Shown piece by piece: positions 1 through 8,149 of a stretch of 49,418 nucleotides of DNA (its first letter is position 1; every line of letters begins with the position of its first letter). Made by a program: the position numbers and the translations under genes. Origin of the DNA: Bacillota bacterium (GTDB lineage Bacteria > Bacillota > Clostridia > Oscillospirales > CAG-382); the NCBI GenBank assembly GCA_029550965.1, contig JAKPGJ010000019.1:1-49418 (forward strand). Reading direction: 5' to 3'. Under the pieces are notes generated by a model. It saw only the letters and a list, made by a program, of their open reading frames with translations, ran no database searches and had not been told where the DNA came from.

Positions 1-358
1 CCAGAAAGTTTCTATCAAAGCAGCCGCAACAACGAACTTAAATGCGCTGACAACTTTAACAGCCGCTGCTGATACAGCACCTGATGCTGTTGCTGTTACT
101 ACAGTTGAAGCTGCCATCACCGAAGTCAACACCACAAGAGCTACATACGGCGCGCTGCAGAACCAGCTTGAGCATGCGTCCAATAATATGGCTACCACGA
201 AAGAGAACCTTCAGGCAGCCGAGAGCCGTATCAGAGACGTTGATATGGCTGAAGAGATGATGGAGTACACAAAGAACAACATCCTGCTCCAGGCAGCTCA
301 GTCCATGCTCGCTCAGGCTAACGCTCAGCCGCAGGGCGTTCTCCAACTTCTTAAATAA
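1..358 (+). CDS. Flagellin, C-terminal part (cut by window start)
   Basis: This is the 3' end of a flagellin, the subunit of the flagellar filament. The readable frame starts at base 2 and ends with TAA at 356-358. It encodes an Ala/Thr-rich variable stretch and then the conserved C-terminal D1/D0 helices (ITEVNTTRATYGALQNQLEH, later LLQAAQSMLAQANAQPQGVL). The last 75 or so residues are almost identical to those of the complete flagellin that starts 55 nt downstream, so the two are tandem paralogues. The N-terminal half lies outside the window. The gap to the next gene holds an AGGAGG site but no clear terminator, so the pair may be co-transcribed. Confidence 0.93.
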   Translation, partial: QKVSIKAAATTNLNALTTLTAAADTAPDAVAVTTVEAAITEVNTTRATYGALQNQLEHASNNMATTKENLQAAESRIRDVDMAEEMMEYTKNNILLQAAQSMLAQANAQPQGVLQLLK

Positions 359-413
359 GTAAGGCAAAACCCGAGAACGGAATCTCATAAATAAATCAAG
401 GAGGAAAAAAGAA

Positions 414-1277
414 ATGAGAATCAGTCACAACATTTCGGCGATGAACACCTATCGCCAGTACAACACAAACGCAACTAAAACAAGCAAGTCTATGGAGAAG
501 CTCTCCAGCGGCTCGAGAATCAACCGCGCTGCTGACGACGCCGCAGGTCTTTCGATTTCCGAGAAGATGAGGAGCCAGATCCGCGGACTTACCCAGGCGA
601 CCAGAAACGCTCAGGACGGTATTTCTCTGCTTCAGACCGCAGAGGGCGCTCTTACCGAAGTATCCGACATGCTCACAAGACTGAAGGAGCTTGCGGTTCA
701 GGTTCAGAACGGCACCTACAGCGCAGATGACAAGAAGAACATCGGTGCTGAAATGAAAGCGCTCGGTACAGCAATTACCGGTATTTATAAGAATACAAAG
801 TTCAACGGAATCGCAGTATTCGGCGATGTTACAACCGATGCAACCGATACCAGTATAACTGGCATTGGCACCGCAAGCACAATCGATATTAAATATGGCG
901 AGGATGGAAATCAGACGGTATCCATTGCTAACGCTACAGTAACAAACCTTGCAGCTCTTACCGCAAAGACAGTAGCAGCAGATGGAAGCGACACCGATGC
1001 TGAAGCGGTTACTGTTGATCTGGTTGAAGATGCTATCACCGAAGTCAACACCACCAGAGCTACCTACGGCGCACTGCAGAATCAGCTCGAGCATGCATCC
1101 AACAACATGGCTACCACAAAAGAGAACCTCCAGGCAGCCGAGAGCCGTATCAGAGACGTTGATATGGCTGAAGAGATGATGGAGTACACAAAGAACAACA
1201 TCCTGCTCCAGGCAGCTCAGTCCATGTTAGCGCAGGCGAATGCGCAGCCGCAGGGCGTTCTCCAGTTATTAAGATAA
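414..1277 (+). CDS. hag: Flagellin (Hag/FliC-type), complete
   Basis: A 287-residue flagellin exported through the flagellar type III system to build the filament. The N-terminal D0/D1 domain (about 1-135) begins MRISHNISAMNT and holds the LTRLKELAVQ segment that matches the TLR5-recognised helix of other flagellins. Only about 70 residues of variable, Thr/Ala-rich sequence separate it from the C-terminal D1/D0 helices (about 210-287, ending QPQGVLQLLR). There is no large D2/D3 domain, as is usual for short Bacillota flagellins. The ATG follows an AAGGAGGAAAA site. It lies in tandem with another flagellin and just before a c-di-GMP phosphodiesterase and the chemotaxis genes. Confidence 0.96.
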   Translation: MRISHNISAMNTYRQYNTNATKTSKSMEKLSSGSRINRAADDAAGLSISEKMRSQIRGLTQATRNAQDGISLLQTAEGALTEVSDMLTRLKELAVQVQNGTYSADDKKNIGAEMKALGTAITGIYKNTKFNGIAVFGDVTTDATDTSITGIGTASTIDIKYGEDGNQTVSIANATVTNLAALTAKTVAADGSDTDAEAVTVDLVEDAITEVNTTRATYGALQNQLEHASNNMATTKENLQAAESRIRDVDMAEEMMEYTKNNILLQAAQSMLAQANAQPQGVLQLLR

Positions 1278-1346
1278 TTTAATATTTACCCCTTGAATCA
1301 AAGGATGCGTCCGATTCGGCGCATACTTTGATCCGCTGATAATTTT

Positions 1347-1376
1347 CTCTGCGGGAGTATCTATACTCCCGCAGAG
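1347..1376 (+). terminator. Hairpin after flagellin, probable terminator
   Basis: A perfect 14-bp inverted repeat (arms 1347-1360 and 1363-1376) with a 2-nt centre lies 70 nt after the flagellin stop. The following sequence is only moderately T-rich (CTTTC). A second imperfect stem lies just upstream (arms 1297-1309 and 1320-1332, one mismatch). Together they probably end the flagellin transcript and stabilise its 3' end. Confidence 0.7.
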
Positions 1377-1465
1377 CTTTCAAAATATATTAAATTAAAA
1401 TGTTTTATTATCAGAAGGAGAACAGTCATAAAAGTCATATATAATATCTTTTTAAAGGTTTTGAT

Positions 1466-2554
1466 ATGAAGTTTATACCATCATCAAATCTAGAAGCTGG
1501 TATGGTTTTGGCGAAGAACCTTTACGGTTCGCGAAGCGAACTGCTTTTGGCAGCCGGGACTGAACTTACGGAATCACTGATCAATAAGTTGATTCTTGCG
1601 GGATGCGAGGGCGTATATATCGGAGACGAAGACAAGCCGGAATACGAAATCAAGGGTATTATCAGCACAAGACTGAAGGAAAACACGGTCAACGCCGTCA
1701 GGAGCTTTTTCAAAGGCATCGAGCGCGGCAATGCGATTGTCACATCGTATTCATTCTCGACGATGTCGCATCTTCTGGATGATATTATTGATGAGATATC
1801 CACCGATAAAAACGCAATGATCAACATGGTGGATCTGAAGGTATTTGATGATTATACCTATTATCACTGCGTCAGCGTGGCGGCGCTTTCCATTATGGTC
1901 GGCGTTGCCGCGGGAATGAACAGAAGCGGGTTATATAAATTAGGGATGGGCGCTTTGCTCCATGACCTTGGAAAAATATTCGTACCCAAAGAAATTCTGA
2001 ACAAAGAAGGTCCGCTCAGTCTGGAAGAGTATGAGCAGATGAAGAAACACAGCCAATATGGAAGCGAATACCTAAAAAAGCAGAATACGCTTCCGCTTGA
2101 ATCGATTATCGCTGTGCTAACGCATCATGAGCGGTATGACGGAACGGGATACCCGCTCGGTCTGCCCCATACCAAGCAGACCCTGGAAGGCAAGATTATT
2201 GCGATTTGCGACAACTATGACGCGATGACGTCGGACAGGCCTTACCGAAAAGCGTTTTCCCCGTCGGAAGCGATGGAACATATTATGGGAAACGCCGGCG
2301 CGATGTTTGACCCAAAAATTTTGGAGATATTCCTCAAAAAGATCGTGCTGTATCCGGTCGGCTCGATCGTCAGACTGTCCAACGGCAAGCGGGGAATGGT
2401 CATAGAGAATTACCCATACAGCTTTATGAGGCCGAAAGTAAGAATTATATCGGATAATCCAAACGATCCGGAAGAAATTTATGATTTATACAATGATCCG
2501 AGTTTGTTGAACGTAACAATTCTCGGAATATATAAACCAAACGATACCATGTAA
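1466..2554 (+). CDS. HD-GYP domain cyclic-di-GMP phosphodiesterase
   Basis: A 362-residue cytoplasmic protein expected to hydrolyse cyclic di-GMP and so favour motility. Residues 1-65 form a small N-terminal domain of the kind often fused to HD-GYP (DUF3391-like). The HD-GYP domain covers about 125-300: HD pair at 166-167 (LLHDLGK), the second metal motif and GYP signature HHERYDGTGYP at 220-230, and the CDNYDAMTSDRPYRKA motif at 248-263. Metal-ligand motifs appear intact, so activity is likely. A further 60 residues follow the domain (SIVRLSNGKRGMV), of unknown role. The stop is 2 nt before the ribosome site of cheY, so it is probably translated in one unit with the che genes. Confidence 0.93.
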   Translation: MKFIPSSNLEAGMVLAKNLYGSRSELLLAAGTELTESLINKLILAGCEGVYIGDEDKPEYEIKGIISTRLKENTVNAVRSFFKGIERGNAIVTSYSFSTMSHLLDDIIDEISTDKNAMINMVDLKVFDDYTYYHCVSVAALSIMVGVAAGMNRSGLYKLGMGALLHDLGKIFVPKEILNKEGPLSLEEYEQMKKHSQYGSEYLKKQNTLPLESIIAVLTHHERYDGTGYPLGLPHTKQTLEGKIIAICDNYDAMTSDRPYRKAFSPSEAMEHIMGNAGAMFDPKILEIFLKKIVLYPVGSIVRLSNGKRGMVIENYPYSFMRPKVRIISDNPNDPEEIYDLYNDPSLLNVTILGIYKPNDTM

Positions 2555-2570
2555 TTGGAGTGTGATACTT

Positions 2571-2936
2571 TTGATCACTGTTTTAGTTGTTGACGATGCT
2601 GCTTTTATGAGACTCGCTATTAAAAACGTACTTGAGAAAAACGGTTTTAAAGTAGTAGCAGACGCGAAAAACGGTCAGGAGGGAATCGAGAAGTATATCG
2701 AGTACCATCCGGATATTGTCACCATGGACATCACGATGCCGGATATGACCGGAATCGAGGCTTTGAAGAAGATTCGCGAATATGACAAAAACGCGAAAGT
2801 CGTTATGATTTCGGCTATGGGACAGGAGAGAATGGTCAAAGAAGCCATCCTCAACGGCGCGAAATCGTTTATCGTAAAACCGTACAAAGAAGAACATATT
2901 ACGCAAACGCTGCTGAAGATTGCCGCAGACAAATAA
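2571..2936 (+). CDS. cheY: Chemotaxis response regulator CheY
   Basis: A 121-residue single-domain receiver with no output domain. Visible residues: acidic pair D8/D9 (VLVVDD), phospho-acceptor D53 (TMDITMPDMTG), the T/S switch position S81 (VMISAMG) and K103 (FIVKPY). Phosphorylated by CheA, it would bind the flagellar switch. The TTG at 2571 is taken as the start because GGAG at 2557-2560 lies 10 nt upstream; the in-frame GTG at 2562 lies 1 nt after that site and is unlikely. It lies between the HD-GYP gene and cheA in a tight operon. Another single-domain chemotaxis regulator cannot be excluded, but the adjacent cheA makes CheY the best call. Confidence 0.93.
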   Translation: MITVLVVDDAAFMRLAIKNVLEKNGFKVVADAKNGQEGIEKYIEYHPDIVTMDITMPDMTGIEALKKIREYDKNAKVVMISAMGQERMVKEAILNGAKSFIVKPYKEEHITQTLLKIAADK

Positions 2937-2954
2937 AAACATGAGGTGATGATT

Positions 2955-5003
2955 ATGGCGGAACACTACGGTGATTCGTTGCTCGAAATGTTCCTGTTTG
3001 AAACATCGCAAAACACTGAGCAGCTCGAAAGAATCATTCTTGATACTGAAAAGGCCGGCAAGTTCTCGGAAGAGGCAATCAACGAGATTTTCAGAATCAT
3101 GCATACCATCAAGGGTTCTGCGGCAATGATGTCTTTTTCGAACATATCCACAGTGGCGCACAAAGCCGAGGACTTGTTTTACTTTATTCGCGAGAATCCT
3201 TCTGTTGAATACGACTGCTCAAACATTACGGATATAATCCTCTCCTGCATGGATTATATCAACAGTGAGATGGAGAAGATTAAAAACAACGAAGAAGCCG
3301 ATATTGAGGGCGGAGAAGCCCTAATACAGAGAGTCGAACGCTGTTTGCATGAAATCAGCGGCGGCAAGGGTGTTTCGCGCAATAAAAATACCGGTACGGA
3401 AAGCAAATCGGCAGAAAAAGCGGCTGACGGCGAAAAGGTTTCAAAAGACGAAAAGTCAGAGAAACATAGCTATCAGTTGACCGTCTTTTTCGAAGAAGGC
3501 TGCGGAATGGAGAATATCCGCGCTTTCTCAATCGTCCGGGACATGGAAGATTTTGCCGATCATATCCGGTTTCAGCCGGAGGACATCGTTGAAAATAACG
3601 ATACGGTTTTTGAAATCAGAAAGAACGGTTTTAAGATCTTCTTCGATTCCGCAAAAACCTATCAGGATATAATTGAAATATTCGAAAAAACGCCTTTTGT
3701 CGGGAGCATCAATCTGATCGAAACGGCCAAAGCGGAGCGCAATCAAACGCAAAAAGGCGCAAAACCGGAAGTAAAAAACGGGCAAAAGAACGGCAATAAA
3801 GCGGATAAGAATGACGAGCATCAGTCCGTGCAAAGCCTGATCAGCGTAAACGTATCCAAGCTGGACAAGCTGATGGATATGGTCGGCGAGCTTGTCATCG
3901 CCGAATCCATGGTGGTTGAGAACCCCGATTTGAGCGGGCTTGAGCTGCCCAACTTCCAAAGAGAAGCGCAGCAGCTGCATAAGATTATCAACGAAATGCA
4001 GGACCTGGTCATGTCTCTCAGACTGGTTCCGCTCGCCTCGACTTTCCAGAAAACGCACCGCATTGTGCGCGATATGACGAAAAAGCTTGGCAAAGAAGCG
4101 GAAATCAGGATTATTGGCGAAGAGACGGAGGTCGATAAAAATATTATCGAGCATCTTTCCGACCCGCTTTTGCACCTCGTAAGAAACTGCATCGACCATG
4201 GCATCGAAAGCGAGGAAGAGAGAATCGCGGCCGGGAAGCCGCCTGTCGGAACCATTACGATCGAAGCCTATAACGCCGGAAGCAACGTATATGTTGTCGT
4301 TCGGGACGACGGCCGCGGCATCGACAAGAACAAGGTTCTTGAAAAAGCGAAAAGACAGAACCTTTTAAAGAAACCCGAGAGCGAAATGACGGACAAGGAA
4401 ATCTACAACCTCATATTCCTGCCCGGATTTTCGACGAACGAAACGGTTTCGGAGTACAGCGGACGCGGCGTCGGCATGGACGTCGTTTTGAAGAATATCC
4501 TTGCCATCGGCGGTTCTTTGACCGTGGAGAGCGAGGAAGGCAAAGGCATGGCGGTGATTATGAAGATACCGCTTACCGTCGCCATTATCGAGGGAATGGG
4601 CATTTTAGTCGGAAACAGGCGCTTTACGATCCCCATTTCCGCTATGAAGGAGTCTTTCAAGCCGGATCCGAAAGACATTTTCACGGATATATACGGCAAC
4701 GAAATGATTATGCTCCGCGGCGAATGCTACGCGATTATGCGTCTGCATAAACAATGGGGCATTGAAACCGAGGTTACGAATCTTTCCGACGGAATCTTAA
4801 TCCTGGTCGAACAGGATGACAAGCGGCGCTGCATTTTCGCAGACAAACTTATCGGAGAACATCAGGTAGTTGTAAAAACCCTGCCTGAATTAATCAAGAG
4901 AATCAAAACGGTGGAAGGCTTATCAGGCTGCACATTATTAGGCGACGGAAGCATCAGTCTAATAATCGATGCCGGTTGGCTGGTAAATACCGATATTAAA
5001 TAA
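2955..5003 (+). CDS. cheA: Chemotaxis histidine kinase CheA
   Basis: A 682-residue cytoplasmic kinase that autophosphorylates and passes phosphate to CheY and CheB. P1 (Hpt): His50 in RIMHTIKGSAAMM. A charged Lys/Glu-rich linker (about 135-165) leads to a P2-like domain (about 170-260), then a second linker. P3 dimerisation begins near LISVNVSKLDKLMDMVGELV. P4 ATPase: N box HLVRNCIDHG, G1 DDGRGID, F/G2 LPGFST and SGRGVGMDVV. P5 (CheW-like) fills the C-terminus. All catalytic motifs are present. The ATG at 2955 is preferred, with GAGG at 2943-2946; two in-frame upstream start codons overlap that site. CheW follows after 13 nt. Confidence 0.97.
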   Translation: MAEHYGDSLLEMFLFETSQNTEQLERIILDTEKAGKFSEEAINEIFRIMHTIKGSAAMMSFSNISTVAHKAEDLFYFIRENPSVEYDCSNITDIILSCMDYINSEMEKIKNNEEADIEGGEALIQRVERCLHEISGGKGVSRNKNTGTESKSAEKAADGEKVSKDEKSEKHSYQLTVFFEEGCGMENIRAFSIVRDMEDFADHIRFQPEDIVENNDTVFEIRKNGFKIFFDSAKTYQDIIEIFEKTPFVGSINLIETAKAERNQTQKGAKPEVKNGQKNGNKADKNDEHQSVQSLISVNVSKLDKLMDMVGELVIAESMVVENPDLSGLELPNFQREAQQLHKIINEMQDLVMSLRLVPLASTFQKTHRIVRDMTKKLGKEAEIRIIGEETEVDKNIIEHLSDPLLHLVRNCIDHGIESEEERIAAGKPPVGTITIEAYNAGSNVYVVVRDDGRGIDKNKVLEKAKRQNLLKKPESEMTDKEIYNLIFLPGFSTNETVSEYSGRGVGMDVVLKNILAIGGSLTVESEEGKGMAVIMKIPLTVAIIEGMGILVGNRRFTIPISAMKESFKPDPKDIFTDIYGNEMIMLRGECYAIMRLHKQWGIETEVTNLSDGILILVEQDDKRRCIFADKLIGEHQVVVKTLPELIKRIKTVEGLSGCTLLGDGSISLIIDAGWLVNTDIK

Positions 5004-5016
5004 GGGGGCAAAACGA

Positions 5017-5526
5017 ATGAGCGATGTATCAAAGACATTTTCCGGAGCCGAAGCATCGGAGGATTCCCTGTCCAGCAAGTTTCTGACGTTCAAAATCGAT
5101 AACGAATGCTATGCCATCGAAATCAGTTTTGTCATAGAAATCATTAACATGCTGCCGATTACGCCTGTTCCGGGTTTGCCGGCCTATGTTAAGGGTATCG
5201 TCAACCTGAGGGGCCGCATCATTCCTGTCATGGATTTGAGAATCAGGTTCAACAAATCGGAAATCGCTTATAACGAAAGAACCTGCATCGTCGTCGCTTC
5301 GATTGACGGCATGGATATCGGTTTTATCGTCGACAGCGTTGCCGAAGTATTAACCATTCCGGAAAGCGATATCGTCAATCCGCCTGCCATCAAGAAGGAC
5401 AGCAACCGATTTGTCAAAGGGATCGCGAAAGTGAAGGACGAAATAAAGCTGATACTGGATAATCAGAGCCTGATTGATTTCCGCGACATCGACGACATCG
5501 CCTCGGCGATTCAAAACGAAAACTGA
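5017..5526 (+). CDS. cheW: Chemotaxis coupling protein CheW
   Basis: A 169-residue adaptor that links chemoreceptors to CheA in the signalling array. It is a single CheW domain: FKIDNECYAIEI near residue 24, then ITPVPGLPAYVKGIVNLRGR near residues 48-68, the conserved core of the fold. About 20 residues precede the domain and an acidic tail follows. The ATG has a GGGGGC ribosome site. It lies 13 nt after cheA and ends the first tight block of the locus; the next gene, a chemoreceptor, is 396 nt away. Confidence 0.96.
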   Translation: MSDVSKTFSGAEASEDSLSSKFLTFKIDNECYAIEISFVIEIINMLPITPVPGLPAYVKGIVNLRGRIIPVMDLRIRFNKSEIAYNERTCIVVASIDGMDIGFIVDSVAEVLTIPESDIVNPPAIKKDSNRFVKGIAKVKDEIKLILDNQSLIDFRDIDDIASAIQNEN

Positions 5527-5922
5527 CCGCTGTTTTAAAGCGGATCAGAAACGCTGAAATTGCGGGTTTTTTCATGAAAGGACTTTTATAGTTTCATTGT
5601 AAAAGACCGTGTTTTTATAAGACTTACCGGATTTTTTCATACGAATGTTAAAAAGAATAATGAAACGATTTTTATAGTTGTGCAAGTGAAAGCTACGAAA
5701 AGATATTCTTAGCTGTACAGATTTCGGAAACATAAAAAGGGCGGACAGTCAATGCCGATACGGGGTTGACTGTCCGGAGGATTCGTTAAGGTCGAATACA
5801 ACTGTTTAGTATCTTGAATACCACATGGTGATAAAGCTTAAAGCTGAGTATTTTTTGAAGTGGATTGCCTTTATCCCGGCAAAATATTCTTACACAAGAC
5901 AAAACAGAAGGGACTTGTTAAT
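5527..5922 (+). other. 396-nt intergenic region between cheW and the first chemoreceptor
   Basis: No coding sequence is evident. It contains a weak hairpin just after cheW (CCGCT/AGCGG around 5527-5543) without a good T-run, a near-repeat of 20 nt (5574-5593 and 5660-5679, 18 of 20 identical), and a strong inverted repeat at 5742-5776 described separately. The region presumably holds the promoter and 5' leader of the receptor gene. Confidence 0.6.
5733..5776 (+). promoter_or_regulatory. Inverted repeat with a possible sigma-28 promoter in its centre
   Basis: Arms CGGACAGTCAA (5742-5752) and TTGACTGTCCG (5766-5776) are exact reverse complements with a 13-nt centre. The centre holds GCCGATA (5754-5760), the flagellar sigma (SigD/FliA) -10 core, and TAAAAA begins at 5733, giving a spacer of 15-17 nt depending on register. 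This fits a flagellar-class promoter under an operator for the receptor gene 150 nt downstream. The alternative is an RNA hairpin. The promoter match could be chance. Confidence 0.4.
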
Positions 5923-8058
5923 ATGAAAAAGATATCAGGCATAAGCAGTTTATCCACAAAATTATTACTTGGAATCGGCAGTTTTGTTTTGGCCGTTTGT
6001 TTGGCGTTATCGTCGATCGCGATTTTCCTGACGAAAAACACGATGGATAAAAACGTGAACGACACGATGACCGGCCTTGCCAAACAGGCGGCGGATACGG
6101 TTGCCGAGAAAGTGAACGGTAGTTTTGGAAGCCTTATCGCGCTTTCTCAAGATACTAACTTCGAAGATATACTGGCGAATAAAAGCAACATTCAGTCTTT
6201 AATCAGAAAAGTCGCGGATAAAGAAAAGGATTTCGACATCATCGTTTCTGACGCGGACGGATACGGATATTCTGCGAAACACGACAGCGTCTATATCGCG
6301 CAACAGGAGTTTTTTAAAGAGGCTGTCCGGGGAAACCCGAACGTTTCCAACCCGTACATCGATGAAAACGACAACGCTTGGGTGATCGCGTTCAGCCTTC
6401 CGATCAAAAACGAAAGCAACAAAGTGGTCTTCGTTATCACGGCGGTCAGACCGGCGTCTGAATTGTCCGAGTTGGTTGGTACGATTTCTTACACCGGCAA
6501 AAACAGCTCGGCTTTTGTGATCAATAAAGACCTGAAGGTCATCGCGCACAAAGATTATGAGAAAGTTACCAGTTCGGAAAACGCCGAAGACATTGCTTCG
6601 CTGGATAAAATTAAGGATAAACTGTTTTCCGGCCAAACAGGTATCGATACATACTCGTATAAAGAAAACAAAAAGTCCGTCACCAACTACATAGCGTACG
6701 CGCCGATCGAGGGCACAAGATGGTTTTTGGCCATCACCGCGCCGGAAGCTGAAATTAATCAGGGATTTCGCTCGTTAAACACCTCCATCGCTATTGCTGC
6801 CGCCGTAATCCTGGTGGTCAGCGCAATTCTGATATATGTTATTACTTCTCAAATTAAAAAACCGGTGAACTTGGCGAAAGTGTTCGCAGAGAACCTGGCG
6901 CAGGGCGATTTGTCGCAGGAACTGCCGGAGAAGCTGCTGAACAGAAAAGACGAGCTCGGCAACCTGGGCAAAGCGTTTGAACAGGTTATCAGCAACCTGA
7001 ACGGACTTTTGGAGAATATTCGTTCTTCCGCAGACCAGGTGGCGTCCGGCGCAAAGCAGATTTCCGATTCGAGCATGGCGTTGTCGCAGGGCGCGACGGA
7101 GCAGGCAAGCACGATGGAGCAGCTTTCTGCGACCATCGAGGAGATTTCCGCGCAGACCAGACTGAACGCCGAAAACGCAGTTCAGGCAAACAACATCGCG
7201 ATCGAAGCGCAGCAGAGCGCGCATCTTGGCAACGAACAGATGAAGCAGATGCTTGCCGCGATGAATGAAATCAGCACTTCTTCTAAAAACATCTCCCAGA
7301 TTGTAAGGGTTATCGACGACATAGCCTTCCAGACCAATATCCTTGCGTTGAACGCGGCTGTTGAGGCCGCGAGAGCCGGACAGGCCGGCAAAGGTTTTGC
7401 GGTCGTAGCGCAGGAGGTTCGCAACCTCGCTTCCAGAAGCGCGAGCGCCGCAAAGGAGACGACCGCGCTAATTGAAGGCTCCATTAGAAAGATAAACGAC
7501 GGCGTGAAAACGGCGAACGAAACCGCGGAGCATTTAAGCAAAATCGTTTCGAACATTTCCAGGGTGGCCGAGATTGTCAACAGCATCAGCGTCGCTTCCA
7601 ACGAGCAGGCTTCCGGCATCGCGCAGATTAATCAGGGAATCATGCAGGTTTCGCAGGTCGTTCAGGAGAACTCTGCGACCGCGGAGGAGAGCGCGGCTGC
7701 AAGCGAGGAGCTTTCCGGACAGGCTGCCTTGCTCAAAGAACAGATCGCCGTCTTTAAACTGAAAAAAGACATAGAGGAAATAAAAGAAGAAAAAGTAAAG
7801 AGCAAGAAGAGCAAGAGCAAGAAGAAGAAAAAGAAGAAATTATTTAATTATATTAAAAAGAAAAAGGCAAATAAAGAGAGCAAAGAAAAAACAGAGAATA
7901 AAGAAAAAACAGAGAACAATGAAAAAACGGAAAAAACAGAAAGCATAGAGAACATAGAGATTACCGTAAATAACGACCAGCCCGCAGCAAATACTGTGAA
8001 CGAAAGCAGTGCGCAGCAGGAAATTCTCTTGAGCGACACTGATTTCGGAAAGTATTAA
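5923..8058 (+). CDS. Methyl-accepting chemotaxis protein, dCache type, with Lys-rich tail
   Basis: A 711-residue membrane chemoreceptor. One N-terminal membrane segment (about 15-37), an extracellular double-Cache ligand domain (about 40-285), a second membrane segment (about 290-310), HAMP, and a long cytoplasmic signalling coil with the hairpin tip [20 protein letters not shown]. At the tip a Gln follows AARAG where many receptors have Glu. The last 110 residues are low complexity and very basic, with [14 protein letters not shown] followed by EKTEN-like repeats; there is no aromatic CheR-docking pentapeptide at the end. The ATG at 5923 is chosen because AGAAGGGAC lies just upstream; the frame stays open further 5' without a ribosome site. 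The ligand cannot be read from sequence. Confidence 0.93.
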   Translation: MKKISGISSLSTKLLLGIGSFVLAVCLALSSIAIFLTKNTMDKNVNDTMTGLAKQAADTVAEKVNGSFGSLIALSQDTNFEDILANKSNIQSLIRKVADKEKDFDIIVSDADGYGYSAKHDSVYIAQQEFFKEAVRGNPNVSNPYIDENDNAWVIAFSLPIKNESNKVVFVITAVRPASELSELVGTISYTGKNSSAFVINKDLKVIAHKDYEKVTSSENAEDIASLDKIKDKLFSGQTGIDTYSYKENKKSVTNYIAYAPIEGTRWFLAITAPEAEINQGFRSLNTSIAIAAAVILVVSAILIYVITSQIKKPVNLAKVFAENLAQGDLSQELPEKLLNRKDELGNLGKAFEQVISNLNGLLENIRSSADQVASGAKQISDSSMALSQGATEQASTMEQLSATIEEISAQTRLNAENAVQANNIAIEAQQSAHLGNEQMKQMLAAMNEISTSSKNISQIVRVIDDIAFQTNILALNAAVEAARAGQAGKGFAVVAQEVRNLASRSASAAKETTALIEGSIRKINDGVKTANETAEHLSKIVSNISRVAEIVNSISVASNEQASGIAQINQGIMQVSQVVQENSATAEESAAASEELSGQAALLKEQIAVFKLKKDIEEIKEEKVKSKKSKSKKKKKKKLFNYIKKKKANKESKEKTENKEKTENNEKTEKTESIENIEITVNNDQPAANTVNESSAQQEILLSDTDFGKY

Positions 8059-8149
8059 ACCACAGTGTAATCAAAGTTTCATGCGAGCATATTCTTCGTA
8101 CTTCATAAGAGTACCGTATGAAAAAACGATGAAATGAAAGGCAGTTATT

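Noticed and set aside
396-1094. Long open frame on the minus strand opposite the flagellin gene.
   Set aside because: Mirror of a strongly coding plus-strand frame; Cys-rich low-complexity translation and no ribosome site.
3528-4199. Long minus-strand frame opposite cheA.
   Set aside because: Shadow of the cheA coding frame with no recognisable domain.
7800-8030. Repeat-rich DNA in the Lys-rich receptor tail considered as a CRISPR or tandem array.
   Set aside because: Repeats are irregular, short and in frame with the receptor; no spacer structure.
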